IMG/VR virus record: IMGVR_UViG_3300025674_000217
Span: 1 to 31,510 of that record
Length of the DNA stretch: 31,510 nt
Source: a virus
Direction: 5' to 3' (one strand)
In this document: positions 17,101 to 23,302 of the stretch, piece after piece
Position numbering within the stretch: the first letter of the stretch is position 1
Layout of the letters: each line of letters starts with the position of its first letter
Program-made: the position numbers and the translations under genes
The notes under the pieces: generated by a model
Databases searched by the model: none
What the model saw: only the letters and a program-made list of their open reading frames with translations
What the model was told of the DNA's origin: nothing

Positions 17101-19062
17101 TTTGATGTTATACTTGCAACAGAGGTTCGCTTACTTGAAGAACTAAACGCTGCAGGTCTGGACATCAAGATGCTTTCTGACTTTGGTGGTGTGTCTCAGA
17201 AGTGGGACGGCACTATTATCCATAACATGGGCTTTAAGAAATTTAAGGCTCGTATGTTAGAGGTTATGGACGTAGAAGCCACGTCCAATACACACGCAGG
17301 TGTATTGTTTATTGATGGTAAGGAGCAGCCTTTCACAGTAGATGCTTTCTTAGAGCAGTGGTACGACACATTAAATCCAAGTAAACGAATTGATTCGGAT
17401 GTACAGGTTTTTGACCTAGAAGAAACTTTTGGTGGTCGTATGGTTCGCATTAAGCCTGAGTACGCAACAGACGTGATGCTTGAGTTTAGTGGCTACGATA
17501 ATGTAGGATACTTGATGTTGCAGCAGATACAGCGTCGTTCGGCACTGGCTACAATGGCAAGTTTTGCAGGTACAAAGCCCAATGAAATGTTGTCTGGCTT
17601 GACTCGTGATTTAAGAACAGATCGCGGAAAAAATGCAGTAGACGCAAAATCATACAAAGCAACAGTGGATTCACTTACAGGGATTTTAGATAACCCAGTA
17701 GATTCGACATTAGCTACCTTTGAAAATAAGGTTAAGCAGTACAGCAACTTAGTGTTTTTGTCTGGTTCTGGTATTTCGTCGCTAACCGACATACCAATGG
17801 TTGCGTCGACACTGGAGATGATGGGCATTAAATTTGGTGAGACAAACAAACTATTCCTAGAAGCATACGCAGAAGGAATGCGCCGTCGTTTTGGTAATGA
17901 TAAGGATGGAATGCGTGAGTTTTTCTTAGGACAAGGAGCAGGCTTTGATGCAATTAATAACCAAGTCATTCGTCGCTTATCAGACACCACAACGAATGTG
18001 GGTAAGATGGACAAGCTACACAACTTGTTGTTTAAAGTAAATGGCTTGAATGCGTTAACCACAACACACCAAGAATTGTTTGTTGATGTGCTGACTCAGG
18101 GTATTGCTCGTGAATTTGATAAGCCAGCAATAAGCAGAGAGCTTCGTTCAAACTTGATAGATTTTGGTTTTACAGCAGAAGAAATAAACAGTCTTCGTAA
18201 AGGTGTAACCCAATCACCAGATGGTATATATCGACTGGTTCCAACTGGGATTAGGAGTGCAGAGCTTGCACAGAAGTATCGCCAGTACATTACCAAGTAT
18301 ATGCGTCAGGCGGTCTTTATGCCAGATGCAGGTACAAATGCCCAGATGACCCTTGGTTTCCGAAAGGGTACATTTGCTGGTACATTGACGCGTATTGCTA
18401 CACAGTACCAACCGTTTATGCTTGGCATGACCAAGTTGTTGTATCGTCGTTTTAAAAATGGAGACTTTGGTAAGGGTGACTCTGCGATGATGTACAAGAC
18501 AGCGCATTTGGTGTCTTACATTGGTGGAGCGTTAGCTTTTGGCTATATGGCTACTGTTTTAAAGGACATAGCTAGAGGTGAAAAACCAATATCGTTATTG
18601 GACATGCGAGCATACCAGTGGTCACGAATAGTTCAGCAGTCTGGTATTCTGGGAGTTCTGGAAGTACCTTTGGATATTAAGGACTTTGGGGTACAGGAGG
18701 CGTTGTCTCCATTACCGTCCACAATTTTTGGGTTAGCTGTAGATCTTTCAACAGGTGATTCAAAAGGAGCAATGAAGAACTTGCAGTCCCTTACAGGTAG
18801 TAATGTATTCGGACCTCCTCAGTGGTTTCACGGTCTAATCGGTCAGGTTATGACTGAGTATCTTGCTGAAATTCAACAAGATCTGCTAGAAGATCTTGAC
18901 AATATGTCATTCTCACAGATTAAAAATGCGGTAGATAAGGAAGTTAAGGCTGGTAATATCGCAGTAATCACAGAAAATGGAAAACCTGTAAAACTGATCA
19001 CAAAAGACAAAGAAACTAAAGCCCTAGTAAACGAGTTCAAGGAACGTATTCACCAAAAATAG
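14122..19062 (+). CDS. Giant ejection protein with HExxH motif (T7 gp16-like)
   Basis: The 1646-aa protein occupies the T7 gp16 place (1318 aa in T7) as the last and largest ejection protein. I see no lytic transglycosylase motif at the N-terminus. Instead a zinc-metallopeptidase-like motif IHEAVHILQ sits at about residues 531-539, with His532, Glu533 and His536. A possible third acidic ligand lies 40-50 residues on. The C-terminal third contains LVFLSGSGISSLTDIPMVAS and a hydrophobic segment near 1461-1480 that could meet membrane. The organisation recalls the phage polyvalent proteins with embedded peptidase domains. Ejection function is inferred from order; peptidase activity from the motif alone. 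Confidence 0.75.
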   Translation: MYAYKPKSLRVPTDLSSEIRLTNRGESFKSSLEYGLDTAVGWVTNTAKNWYAGEQDKKNGLKPVTQEDYEAYQKNGLPIEPIGKDEYPTQLHLRAKEIFNNTLLQQKINEEYPVTNMVGMVAPQILDPANFIPFGSVLRSGRTLSSVDKLNAAIMQGNKWVAAKQSYKNYAAEAFVSNAAVSPLYYKDMQYRGENPTGADVLLDIGLGTGIATGFFGSIASYRNYQRAGKNLNNVQTFQDIYKFMETGDFEQATNVMYQSSPDFRKRVKSVSELSNVVVKSLEDGKLDFSTLDDGQVQALLGALRHQFERGLHTSLSKTMSEEIVGDLSTNDDIVINDYAYNQRNRYATIAEAIEDGDISRLNDRDKAIAETVVRRTAGVSDSIEEGDGFLPTESTKGKLNFNFDNLGSMAEAHKRAGNIVRLIRDEGVSNLEDLVNKGVISEKQREKALREFNKVYEKAYARELSVANTVINNIFGREFTFVRMAEETQGAKRAKSGVLMGKAFRNEDKITLNRAEVILGMGKSPFSVMIHEAVHILQAKMPEVYAELNAAIRKHPDFVEQIRKYKGHYETDAVEGEIPSVTLEWAITQEAFWKQLQKTNQTLFERFAEALVDIIKRTKELFSKSKLNTEFLDDVDKLLVDMTPETFATQLAVIINKGRKHNLPYNELLEANKSVSDNVANLLYTEPVDVKQKTPADRLVDDYKPEKTVAAQNAKLREHRRQTFNRLAATTMPNVRGENVQRFVETLTNYIDELAEGVDPDAQEFISFNEYRGRIREFTSEIVDEDLTREDILSATEYNELYENLRMYAMNVVNDKSLLRNNDLYRKVIRGTVDLEQTSVQYRSAKNRIVKEYYEDKAQTIVSNAMKRAAINERLRNFKTDAQKLAYLRTLLDGQERKGMPRIAGLENEMTANSQNAAVPILDVIYKHGLDELFMPDNSFGIFKHDRRDKRFSMFGKKRKERSYAFHRQLHQALLARKLPKEWEAEPALKELFDVILATEVRLLEELNAAGLDIKMLSDFGGVSQKWDGTIIHNMGFKKFKARMLEVMDVEATSNTHAGVLFIDGKEQPFTVDAFLEQWYDTLNPSKRIDSDVQVFDLEETFGGRMVRIKPEYATDVMLEFSGYDNVGYLMLQQIQRRSALATMASFAGTKPNEMLSGLTRDLRTDRGKNAVDAKSYKATVDSLTGILDNPVDSTLATFENKVKQYSNLVFLSGSGISSLTDIPMVASTLEMMGIKFGETNKLFLEAYAEGMRRRFGNDKDGMREFFLGQGAGFDAINNQVIRRLSDTTTNVGKMDKLHNLLFKVNGLNALTTTHQELFVDVLTQGIAREFDKPAISRELRSNLIDFGFTAEEINSLRKGVTQSPDGIYRLVPTGIRSAELAQKYRQYITKYMRQAVFMPDAGTNAQMTLGFRKGTFAGTLTRIATQYQPFMLGMTKLLYRRFKNGDFGKGDSAMMYKTAHLVSYIGGALAFGYMATVLKDIARGEKPISLLDMRAYQWSRIVQQSGILGVLEVPLDIKDFGVQEALSPLPSTIFGLAVDLSTGDSKGAMKNLQSLTGSNVFGPPQWFHGLIGQVMTEYLAEIQQDLLEDLDNMSFSQIKNAVDKEVKAGNIAVITENGKPVKLITKDKETKALVNEFKERIHQK

Positions 19063-19064
19063 TT

Positions 19065-19328
19065 ATGCCAGAACCAACAAAACCAACACCACTTTCTGCC
19101 TTAATACCTATTATGCGAGGAGCAGCTGCCGCAAAAATTGCATATAGGGCATGGAAATCGGGTGCATTAAAAGTCGGCAAAGAAGAGGCTAAGCTCGTAG
19201 GTGAGGCTGGTCTTAAGGTTGTTCGGGGAAAAATGAAAGCAAAAGCACAAGAATTTGTACATCACCGAGAGGATGATAAAAAGAGACAGCTTAAGAAAAT
19301 GGAAACTTCATTGTCAGAAAAGGAATAA
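19065..19328 (+). CDS. Small basic Ala/Lys-rich protein
   Basis: The 87-aa protein is not recognised. It starts with a Pro/Thr segment (PEPTKPTPLSALIP), then an Ala/Gly/Lys helix (MRGAAAAKIAYRAWKSGALKVG, possibly amphipathic), and ends with a highly charged Lys/Glu tail. The gene lies two bases after the giant ejection protein and ends that run of genes, since a promoter-like sequence follows. It could be a minor virion or DNA-associated protein; this is inferred from charge and place only. Confidence 0.65.
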   Translation: MPEPTKPTPLSALIPIMRGAAAAKIAYRAWKSGALKVGKEEAKLVGEAGLKVVRGKMKAKAQEFVHHREDDKKRQLKKMETSLSEKE

Positions 19329-19332
19329 ACAC

Positions 19333-19361
19333 TTGACTCTAATATAATTATTAAATACAAC
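19333..19361 (+). promoter_or_regulatory. Candidate promoter before 19369 gene
   Basis: TTGACT (19333-19338), a 17-base spacer and TACAAC (19356-19361, 4/6 to consensus) would start transcription at about the ATG at 19369. A perfect TATAAT at 19343-19348 lies within the spacer and could serve with a poor -35. This 40-base AT-rich gap is one of the few real gaps in the late operon. Confidence 0.35.
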
Positions 19362-19368
19362 AACAATT

Positions 19369-19851
19369 ATGGCTTTTTTATATGAAACATCCAGAGCTAC
19401 TACGCTCGAAAACAGTGTTCGCAATTCACGCGAAACTGCTCAAGGTACTTATAATGAATATTCAGTACCTTTTAACCACTATTCCTCGGCTCCTCACTTA
19501 ATTGAATCCTTTACCGTATCAGGTGTAACGGAGACAGATGGTGCTGGTGACACACCTAACGGAGAATACACAAAAGGTTTTGGTACTTGGACAGGTCCAA
19601 ATGGTCATTCATTTTCTGCGGTTGTTAGTGGTGCAGGAGAAACCTTTTCTGTTCAGTGGGAGTTTCTAGACAGTGACTATAGCCCTTACTCGCAAAGTAA
19701 TATTAAAGCACACAAGGGTGGTGAAGCAACTGAAGAGTTTTTTCAAAACCGTAAAATATATCCATTTGCAAAGCAGTTTTTGTATACTGATCTTGTTGGT
19801 GACTTTGCATCAGCAGGTACTTTTACACCACCTTCTAAAATAGATTTCTAA
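19369..19851 (+). CDS. Unknown, structural-looking protein
   Basis: The 160-aa protein is rich in Thr, Ser, Gly and aromatics. It has beta-strand-like patterns in the middle (FTVSGVTETDGAG, SFSAVVSGAGETFSVQWEF), no signal peptide and no membrane segment. The N-terminus (MAFLYETSRATTLENSVRNSRETAQG) is helical. It opens a new block behind a promoter-like gap and uses the AATTATGGC start context shared with the capsid and ssDNA-binding genes, which suggests high expression. It may be a tail or tip component; no family is recognised. Confidence 0.65.
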   Translation: MAFLYETSRATTLENSVRNSRETAQGTYNEYSVPFNHYSSAPHLIESFTVSGVTETDGAGDTPNGEYTKGFGTWTGPNGHSFSAVVSGAGETFSVQWEFLDSDYSPYSQSNIKAHKGGEATEEFFQNRKIYPFAKQFLYTDLVGDFASAGTFTPPSKIDF

Positions 19852-19852
19852 A

Positions 19853-20020
19853 GTGGAAGAAGTTATCCAGCGGTCTGTGGTAGGAACAGGTGGTTTTTTA
19901 GCTACTTTGGGACTGTCGGGTGTGAACGATGTGTTAGGTTTTTGCGTAGCAGTTGCAACTATAACGTATATGTCTTTATCTATATACCGCATTATTAAAG
20001 AGATGCGGGAAAAGAAATAA
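19853..20020 (+). CDS. Small membrane protein, possible holin
   Basis: The 55-aa product starts with GTG at 19853, one base after the previous stop, and its TAA overlaps the next ATG (TAATG). The sequence has a short charged N-terminus (VEEVIQRS), a Gly-rich hydrophobic stretch (VVGTGGFLATLGLSG), a second hydrophobic segment (VLGFCVAVATITYMSLSIY) and a basic C-terminus (KEMREKK). One or two membrane passes with a positive end is typical of class II-type holins. It is followed by two more membrane proteins, so a lysis cassette is likely. Confidence 0.7.
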   Translation: MEEVIQRSVVGTGGFLATLGLSGVNDVLGFCVAVATITYMSLSIYRIIKEMREKK

Positions 20021-20337
20021 TGGTTGACCTCAATGACAGCACTAATATCACGATACCTCTACGCAATCTACTTGCGTTGATTTTTGCTGTCGCTGTATCC
20101 GTTACTGGCTACGTCAATTTAATTTCACGCATTACCCACTTAGAACAAACTCAGCACGTCAAGGATATAGAGGTCGGGATGAACTCAGAGTTCCGCATCA
20201 AGTGGCCCCGTGGCGAACTTGGTGCATTGCCTGATGACGCTGAACAAAATTTACGCCTTACCTACGTTGAATCAAATCTCAAAGAAATCAATAATGTAGT
20301 TCGGAAGCTACAGGTCAAAGAAGGGATAACTGAATAA
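20020..20337 (+). CDS. Single-pass membrane protein in lysis cassette
   Basis: The 105-aa protein has an N-terminal membrane segment (LLALIFAVAVSVTGYVNLI, about 17-35) and then a charged helical region with RITHLEQTQHVKD, the distinctive block EFRIKWPRGELGALPDDAEQNLRL and a C-terminal coiled coil (NLKEINNVVRKLQ). One anchor with an extracytoplasmic coil would suit a spanin- or antiholin-like role, but no spanin hallmark is clear. I recall similar WPRGELG proteins in marine phages without known function. It begins in a TAATG overlap with the preceding membrane protein gene. Confidence 0.7.
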   Translation: MVDLNDSTNITIPLRNLLALIFAVAVSVTGYVNLISRITHLEQTQHVKDIEVGMNSEFRIKWPRGELGALPDDAEQNLRLTYVESNLKEINNVVRKLQVKEGITE

Positions 20338-20341
20338 AATT

Positions 20342-20746
20342 ATGACCCCAGAACTTATAGCTATGCTCGGCGGAGGCGTGAGTGGTTTTGTAATGAAACT
20401 GATCGCCGCGCAGATGCAGAACCAAGCAGCACTGTTTGAACAGACCATTAAGAAGCAGGAAGTGGCTGATGCATCGGCTGATGCTGCTGCTAAGCGTGGC
20501 GGTTCCAGTGGTCCATGGGTTCGTCGGTTTATTACTGTGGCGACTATGTTCGCAGTAATAGCAGCTCCCTTTATTGTTGCGTTTACTGACGTAGGAGTAT
20601 CAGTACAAAAGGACACAAGCTTTTTGTTTGGTCTTATTAAAGGAGCCAAGTGGGAGACAATCACTGGCTATGTAATTTTACCAGAAGTTCGGCAGACAGC
20701 ATTGGCTATCGTTGGCTTCTATTTTGGTTCATCTCAAGTTAAATGA
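20342..20746 (+). CDS. Probable 3-TM-type holin
   Basis: The 134-aa protein has an N-terminal hydrophobic stretch (LIAMLGGGVSGFVMKLIAA, about 5-23), a Gln/Ala-rich cytoplasmic helix, a basic link (GPWVRRF), a strong membrane segment (ITVATMFAVIAAPFIVAF, about 64-81) and a C-terminal segment ending YVILPEVRQTALAIVGFYFGSSQVK-like sequence. This matches the layout I recall for three-TM holins of gene-transfer-agent and marine phage type. The last 93 bases of the gene, stop included, are duplicated at 21803-21895 beyond the protease gene. No endolysin gene is adjacent. Confidence 0.72.
   Translation: MTPELIAMLGGGVSGFVMKLIAAQMQNQAALFEQTIKKQEVADASADAAAKRGGSSGPWVRRFITVATMFAVIAAPFIVAFTDVGVSVQKDTSFLFGLIKGAKWETITGYVILPEVRQTALAIVGFYFGSSQVK
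20654..20746 (+). repeat. Left copy of 93-bp imperfect duplication (holin 3' end)
   Basis: This is the intact holin gene end and matches 21803-21895 at 87 of 93 bases (offset 1149). Differences lie at 20656, 20660, 20704, 20713, 20725 and 20745. Five of the six are silent, counting TGA/TAA. Only ATC/GTC (Ile/Val) changes the protein. Confidence 0.95.
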
Positions 20747-20775
20747 ATGATCTTTCATAACAAAAGAAAGAAGTA

Positions 20776-21804
20776 ATGCAGACAAGGTTTTCCAGTGTCT
20801 CCGAGTCTTACCAGTCTGTAGAAAACTCTACTACACGGGCTCTTTTACGAGAGTTTCCTAAATCAGCAAACTGGAGAGATGTGTTGTCCAAAGATGTAGA
20901 CGCTGGAGCTAATGCTACTCTTGACCAGAGAAAACTGTTTACAACTGTAGACCACACTACGCCTTCGTATGTGACAAACACAGACTTTTGGCTGAAGGGA
21001 TATGAACAGGCTTTTACTTGCCGAGCACCTTATAGTGAAGAGGCAGCAGACAACCTTAGACTTACTACTGCCGTTACTCCAAGACACGCTGTTTCGGCTT
21101 GGCACTCTGAGTATACTCCAAACGTGGGTACAAAGGTTCGTTTTGTAACAACTGATAATACAGTTATTGAGAGAACTGTTGTACAACAGAGTAGTCAACT
21201 TACTTGGAATGATCCAGTTAGTGGACCTGTAAATACGGACATTGGAGTAATCTTACTTGACTCTGATTTACCTAGTACAATAACACCATGTAAGATATTT
21301 CCATCTGCCTACAAGAATGTTTTACACGATGTAGATCAAACAAGCAGTAGTTCTTCACGATCTAACATAGTAGATAGAGTTGAAAAACCACGTATAGCCC
21401 TAGTAGCTTGTGATCAAGAACATAAAACACACCCTTTTACTCACGAAACTTTTAGACCAAATCGTAATTTTTACGATAAAATCTGGGCAGTTTTTTATGG
21501 ACTAAATAATGACTCGTTTGACTATCCTCACGATCAAGTTACAGGAAATTATCCTTCTTGGAAAAGAACTTGGGGTAGGTGGTTTGTAAAACCAGAAAGC
21601 ATAGTAACTGGAGATTCTGGTAATCCAATTTTTTGTGCAGTAAACAAAGAACTTTGGCTGGTTAGCCTTTTTTATGGCCCAAACAGTGGTCCTTTCTACG
21701 CTAACCTTATTCCAGAAGTAAATGCAGCAATTGCTGCTCTTGACACAGCCCAAGGAATTGATACAGGTTATACTCTTACAGAAGGAAATTTATTAGACCT
21801 ATGA
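20776..21804 (+). CDS. Trypsin-like serine protease (cargo gene)
   Basis: The 342-aa protein carries a chymotrypsin-type triad in the right order. His104 is in TAVTPRHAVSAWH, Asp155 in NTDIGVILLDSDLP and Ser281 in TGDSGNPIF, the classic GDSG. The C-terminal KELWLVSLFYG could be the strand behind the substrate pocket. There is no signal peptide or membrane segment, so it acts in the cytoplasm, after lysis or in the virion. The gene sits between the holin gene and a repeated fragment of the holin gene, a sign of insertion. A purine-rich AAAGAAAGAAG precedes the ATG, unlike most neighbours. I recall similar trypsin-like proteins in environmental virus and bacterial sequences, without defined role. 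Confidence 0.85.
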   Translation: MQTRFSSVSESYQSVENSTTRALLREFPKSANWRDVLSKDVDAGANATLDQRKLFTTVDHTTPSYVTNTDFWLKGYEQAFTCRAPYSEEAADNLRLTTAVTPRHAVSAWHSEYTPNVGTKVRFVTTDNTVIERTVVQQSSQLTWNDPVSGPVNTDIGVILLDSDLPSTITPCKIFPSAYKNVLHDVDQTSSSSSRSNIVDRVEKPRIALVACDQEHKTHPFTHETFRPNRNFYDKIWAVFYGLNNDSFDYPHDQVTGNYPSWKRTWGRWFVKPESIVTGDSGNPIFCAVNKELWLVSLFYGPNSGPFYANLIPEVNAAIAALDTAQGIDTGYTLTEGNLLDL

Positions 21805-21895
21805 AACAGTCACTGGCTATGTAATTTTACCAGAAGTTCGGCAGACAGCATTAGCTATCGTCGGCTTCTATTTCGGTTCATCTCAAGTTAAATAA
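21803..21895 (+). pseudogene. Holin 3'-end fragment (right copy of duplication)
   Basis: These 93 bases repeat 20654-20746 and would encode the last 30 residues of the holin (ITGYVILPEVRQ-type sequence with Val for Ile) ending in TAA. No in-frame start exists, because upstream codons belong to another frame of the protease gene. The fragment is followed after two bases by ATG, the tight spacing usual here. This suggests the right copy is the original gene junction and the protease was inserted in front of it. Confidence 0.9.
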
Positions 21896-21897
21896 TT

Positions 21898-22011
21898 ATG
21901 CCTAAAGTAAACGGAAAAGAGTACTCGTACACACCTAAAGGAATTGCAATGGCTAAGGCTGCTGCAAAGAAAAAAGGTAAGAAAGTAAAATATAACCGTA
22001 AGCAAAAGTAA
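21898..22011 (+). CDS. Tiny basic protein (37 aa)
   Basis: The product begins PKVNGKEYSYTPKGIAMAKA, continues with alternating Ala and Lys and ends in NRKQK. I recall short MPKVGKK..YT..G..AAK proteins of this kind in many marine phages; their role is not known to me. The high positive charge suggests nucleic-acid binding. The gene follows the holin relic by two bases and precedes the next small gene by two bases. It opens a block of four small basic proteins. Confidence 0.75.
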   Translation: MPKVNGKEYSYTPKGIAMAKAAAKKKGKKVKYNRKQK

Positions 22012-22013
22012 CA

Positions 22014-22154
22014 ATGCCTAAAGATGCTTGCTATAAAAAAGTCAAAGCTAGGTATAGGGTATTCCCCTCTGCTTATGCTTCTGGTGCTATTGCAAAGTGT
22101 CGTAAAGTTGGCGTAAGCAGTTGGGGTAGCAAATCAAAAAAGAAAAAAAAGTAA
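22014..22154 (+). CDS. Small Lys-rich protein with CYKKVKxxY box (46 aa)
   Basis: The sequence contains ACYKKVKARYRVFPSAYASG followed by AIAKCRKVG and ends in a Lys run. This resembles the small CYxKVKxxYxVxPSAYASGAxxxCRKxG proteins I recall from cyanophages and giant viruses (DUF5872-like, name uncertain). Two Cys and many basic residues suggest DNA or metal binding. The stop TAA directly abuts the next ATG in the same frame, so rare readthrough would give a fusion. Confidence 0.78.
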   Translation: MPKDACYKKVKARYRVFPSAYASGAIAKCRKVGVSSWGSKSKKKKK

Positions 22155-22430
22155 ATGGCGGTTCGCAAGACAGCAAAGGGTGCAGCTCTTCGGAGATGGT
22201 TCAAAGAGGACTGGAAAGATGTTCGCTCAGGGAAGCCCTGCGGACGACAAGAGGGCGAAAAGCGCGGAACGCCATATTGCAGACCATCGAAGCGTGTGAG
22301 TTCAAAGACACCTGCGACCTCAAGCGAAATATCCGAAAGTGAAAAACGCACACGGATTTCTGAGAAAAAAAGAATTGGACAACCAGCGGGTAAACCACGT
22401 AAAGTAAAAGCTATTCGTAGAAAAAAATGA
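22155..22430 (+). CDS. Small basic protein with GKPCGRxEGEKR box
   Basis: The 91-aa protein has KGAALRRWFKEDWKDVRSG, then KPCGRQEGEKRGTPYCRPSK (two Cys), then KRVSSKTP and a Lys/Arg-rich tail. I recall this pattern (RWFKExWxDxxxGKPCGRxxGEKRxxPxCRPSxRVSxxTP) from cyanophage and giant-virus proteins related to the preceding one. The role is unknown; the repeated Cys and basic content fit a nucleic-acid-binding or packaged protein. It overlaps the next gene by ATGA. Confidence 0.8.
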   Translation: MAVRKTAKGAALRRWFKEDWKDVRSGKPCGRQEGEKRGTPYCRPSKRVSSKTPATSSEISESEKRTRISEKKRIGQPAGKPRKVKAIRRKK

Positions 22431-22666
22431 GAAAAGAACATAAGAGCAAGACAGGCGGTCTGACCGCAGCGGGACGTCGATACTTTAAAGCCAAGGAAGG
22501 AGCCAACCTAAAGGCTCCTGTAACTGGTAAAGTGAAGCGTGGGTCCAAGGCTGCTAAGCGTCGTAAGTCTTTCTGTGCTCGTATGGGCGGGGTCAAGGGA
22601 CCAATGAAGGACTCTAAGGGACGTCCTACAAGAAAAGCACTGGCACTACGTAAGTGGAAATGTTAA
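22427..22666 (+). CDS. Small basic protein with KSFCARMGG box
   Basis: The 79-aa protein starts MRKEHKSKTGGLTAAGRRYF and has LKAPVTGKVKRGSKAAKRR, KSFCARMGGVKGPMKDSKG and a C-terminal RKALALRKWKC. This strongly resembles a small protein family I recall from marine phages and giant viruses (DUF6321-like; name from memory). The two Cys and dense Lys/Arg suggest DNA contact. It starts inside the end of the previous gene (ATGA) and is followed three bases later by the first fibre gene. Confidence 0.82.
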   Translation: MRKEHKSKTGGLTAAGRRYFKAKEGANLKAPVTGKVKRGSKAAKRRKSFCARMGGVKGPMKDSKGRPTRKALALRKWKC

Positions 22667-22669
22667 CAA

Positions 22670-23302
22670 ATGGCTACTTATAATTTATCACAAACTGCCG
22701 CTGAAATTGATTCAGCTATCGGTAAGGTACACAACGCTGACACAACACCTACGCAGGGCAGTACCAATATGGTGACAAGTGATGGTGTATTTGATGCTGT
22801 TAACAGCATTGGTATTTCTGCACTGCCGATCATAACAGAAGTTGATGGAATCACCAATTACGACAACGATCAATATATTCCAACAAATGCGGCGGTAAAG
22901 GATTACGTGGATAGTAAGACACCATCATTACTTTCCGCCACGAAATCGACACAAACTGTCAATACTGACACCGATGTTAGTGGATACACCCTTAGCGGGT
23001 CAGGTATTTCCGAATCATCTGGAACTGTTACTATTACTGGAGCTGGCGTTTGGATAGTTAGGTTTTACATCAAAGCATCACTGTCGAGCACAAACTACAA
23101 TGCAGCTTACAATGTTGAATTTTATTTAAACAATTCTGTGGCGCACTATAAAAGGTTTAGCAGCACTGCAGAATCAACTTTCAATGATACTCTTTTGGTT
23201 AACTCCACTAATTCTTTTACTGTTAAAATTAGAGCAGATGAGCTTGCAGGAAGTTCAAGTTGCACAATAAACGATGCAACAATCCAAGCGGTTAAACTAT
23301 GA
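22670..23302 (+). CDS. Tail fibre / receptor-binding protein 1
   Basis: The 210-aa protein has two parts. Residues 1 to about 83 (SQTAAEIDSAIGKVHNADT to NAAVKDYVD) are shared with the next gene and resemble a fibre base or spacer unit common in phage tail proteins. Residues about 88-210 form a separate beta-rich tip (VTITGAGVWIVRFYIKASLS, VEFYLNNSVAHYKRF) that looks like a C1q/TNF-type jelly roll. Such tips bind the cell surface. The gene follows the basic protein block and overlaps the second fibre gene by ATGA. Confidence 0.75.
   Translation: MATYNLSQTAAEIDSAIGKVHNADTTPTQGSTNMVTSDGVFDAVNSIGISALPIITEVDGITNYDNDQYIPTNAAVKDYVDSKTPSLLSATKSTQTVNTDTDVSGYTLSGSGISESSGTVTITGAGVWIVRFYIKASLSSTNYNAAYNVEFYLNNSVAHYKRFSSTAESTFNDTLLVNSTNSFTVKIRADELAGSSSCTINDATIQAVKL

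Noticed and set aside
17493-18062. 189-codon minus-strand open frame inside the giant ejection gene
   Set aside because: It lies fully inside a well-supported plus-strand gene and has no family resemblance; long shadows are expected in such a gene.
21801-21824. Mini open frame of seven codons at the protease gene end (ATGA overlap)
   Set aside because: It is formed by chance at the junction with the duplicated holin fragment.
22125-22155. Programmed frameshift at the A-rich run
   Set aside because: The downstream gene is in the same frame, so no shift is needed or useful.
22073-22441. 122-codon minus-strand open frame over the basic protein block
   Set aside because: It opposes three small plus-strand genes with recognisable motifs; its Phe-rich sequence is the reverse of lysine codons.
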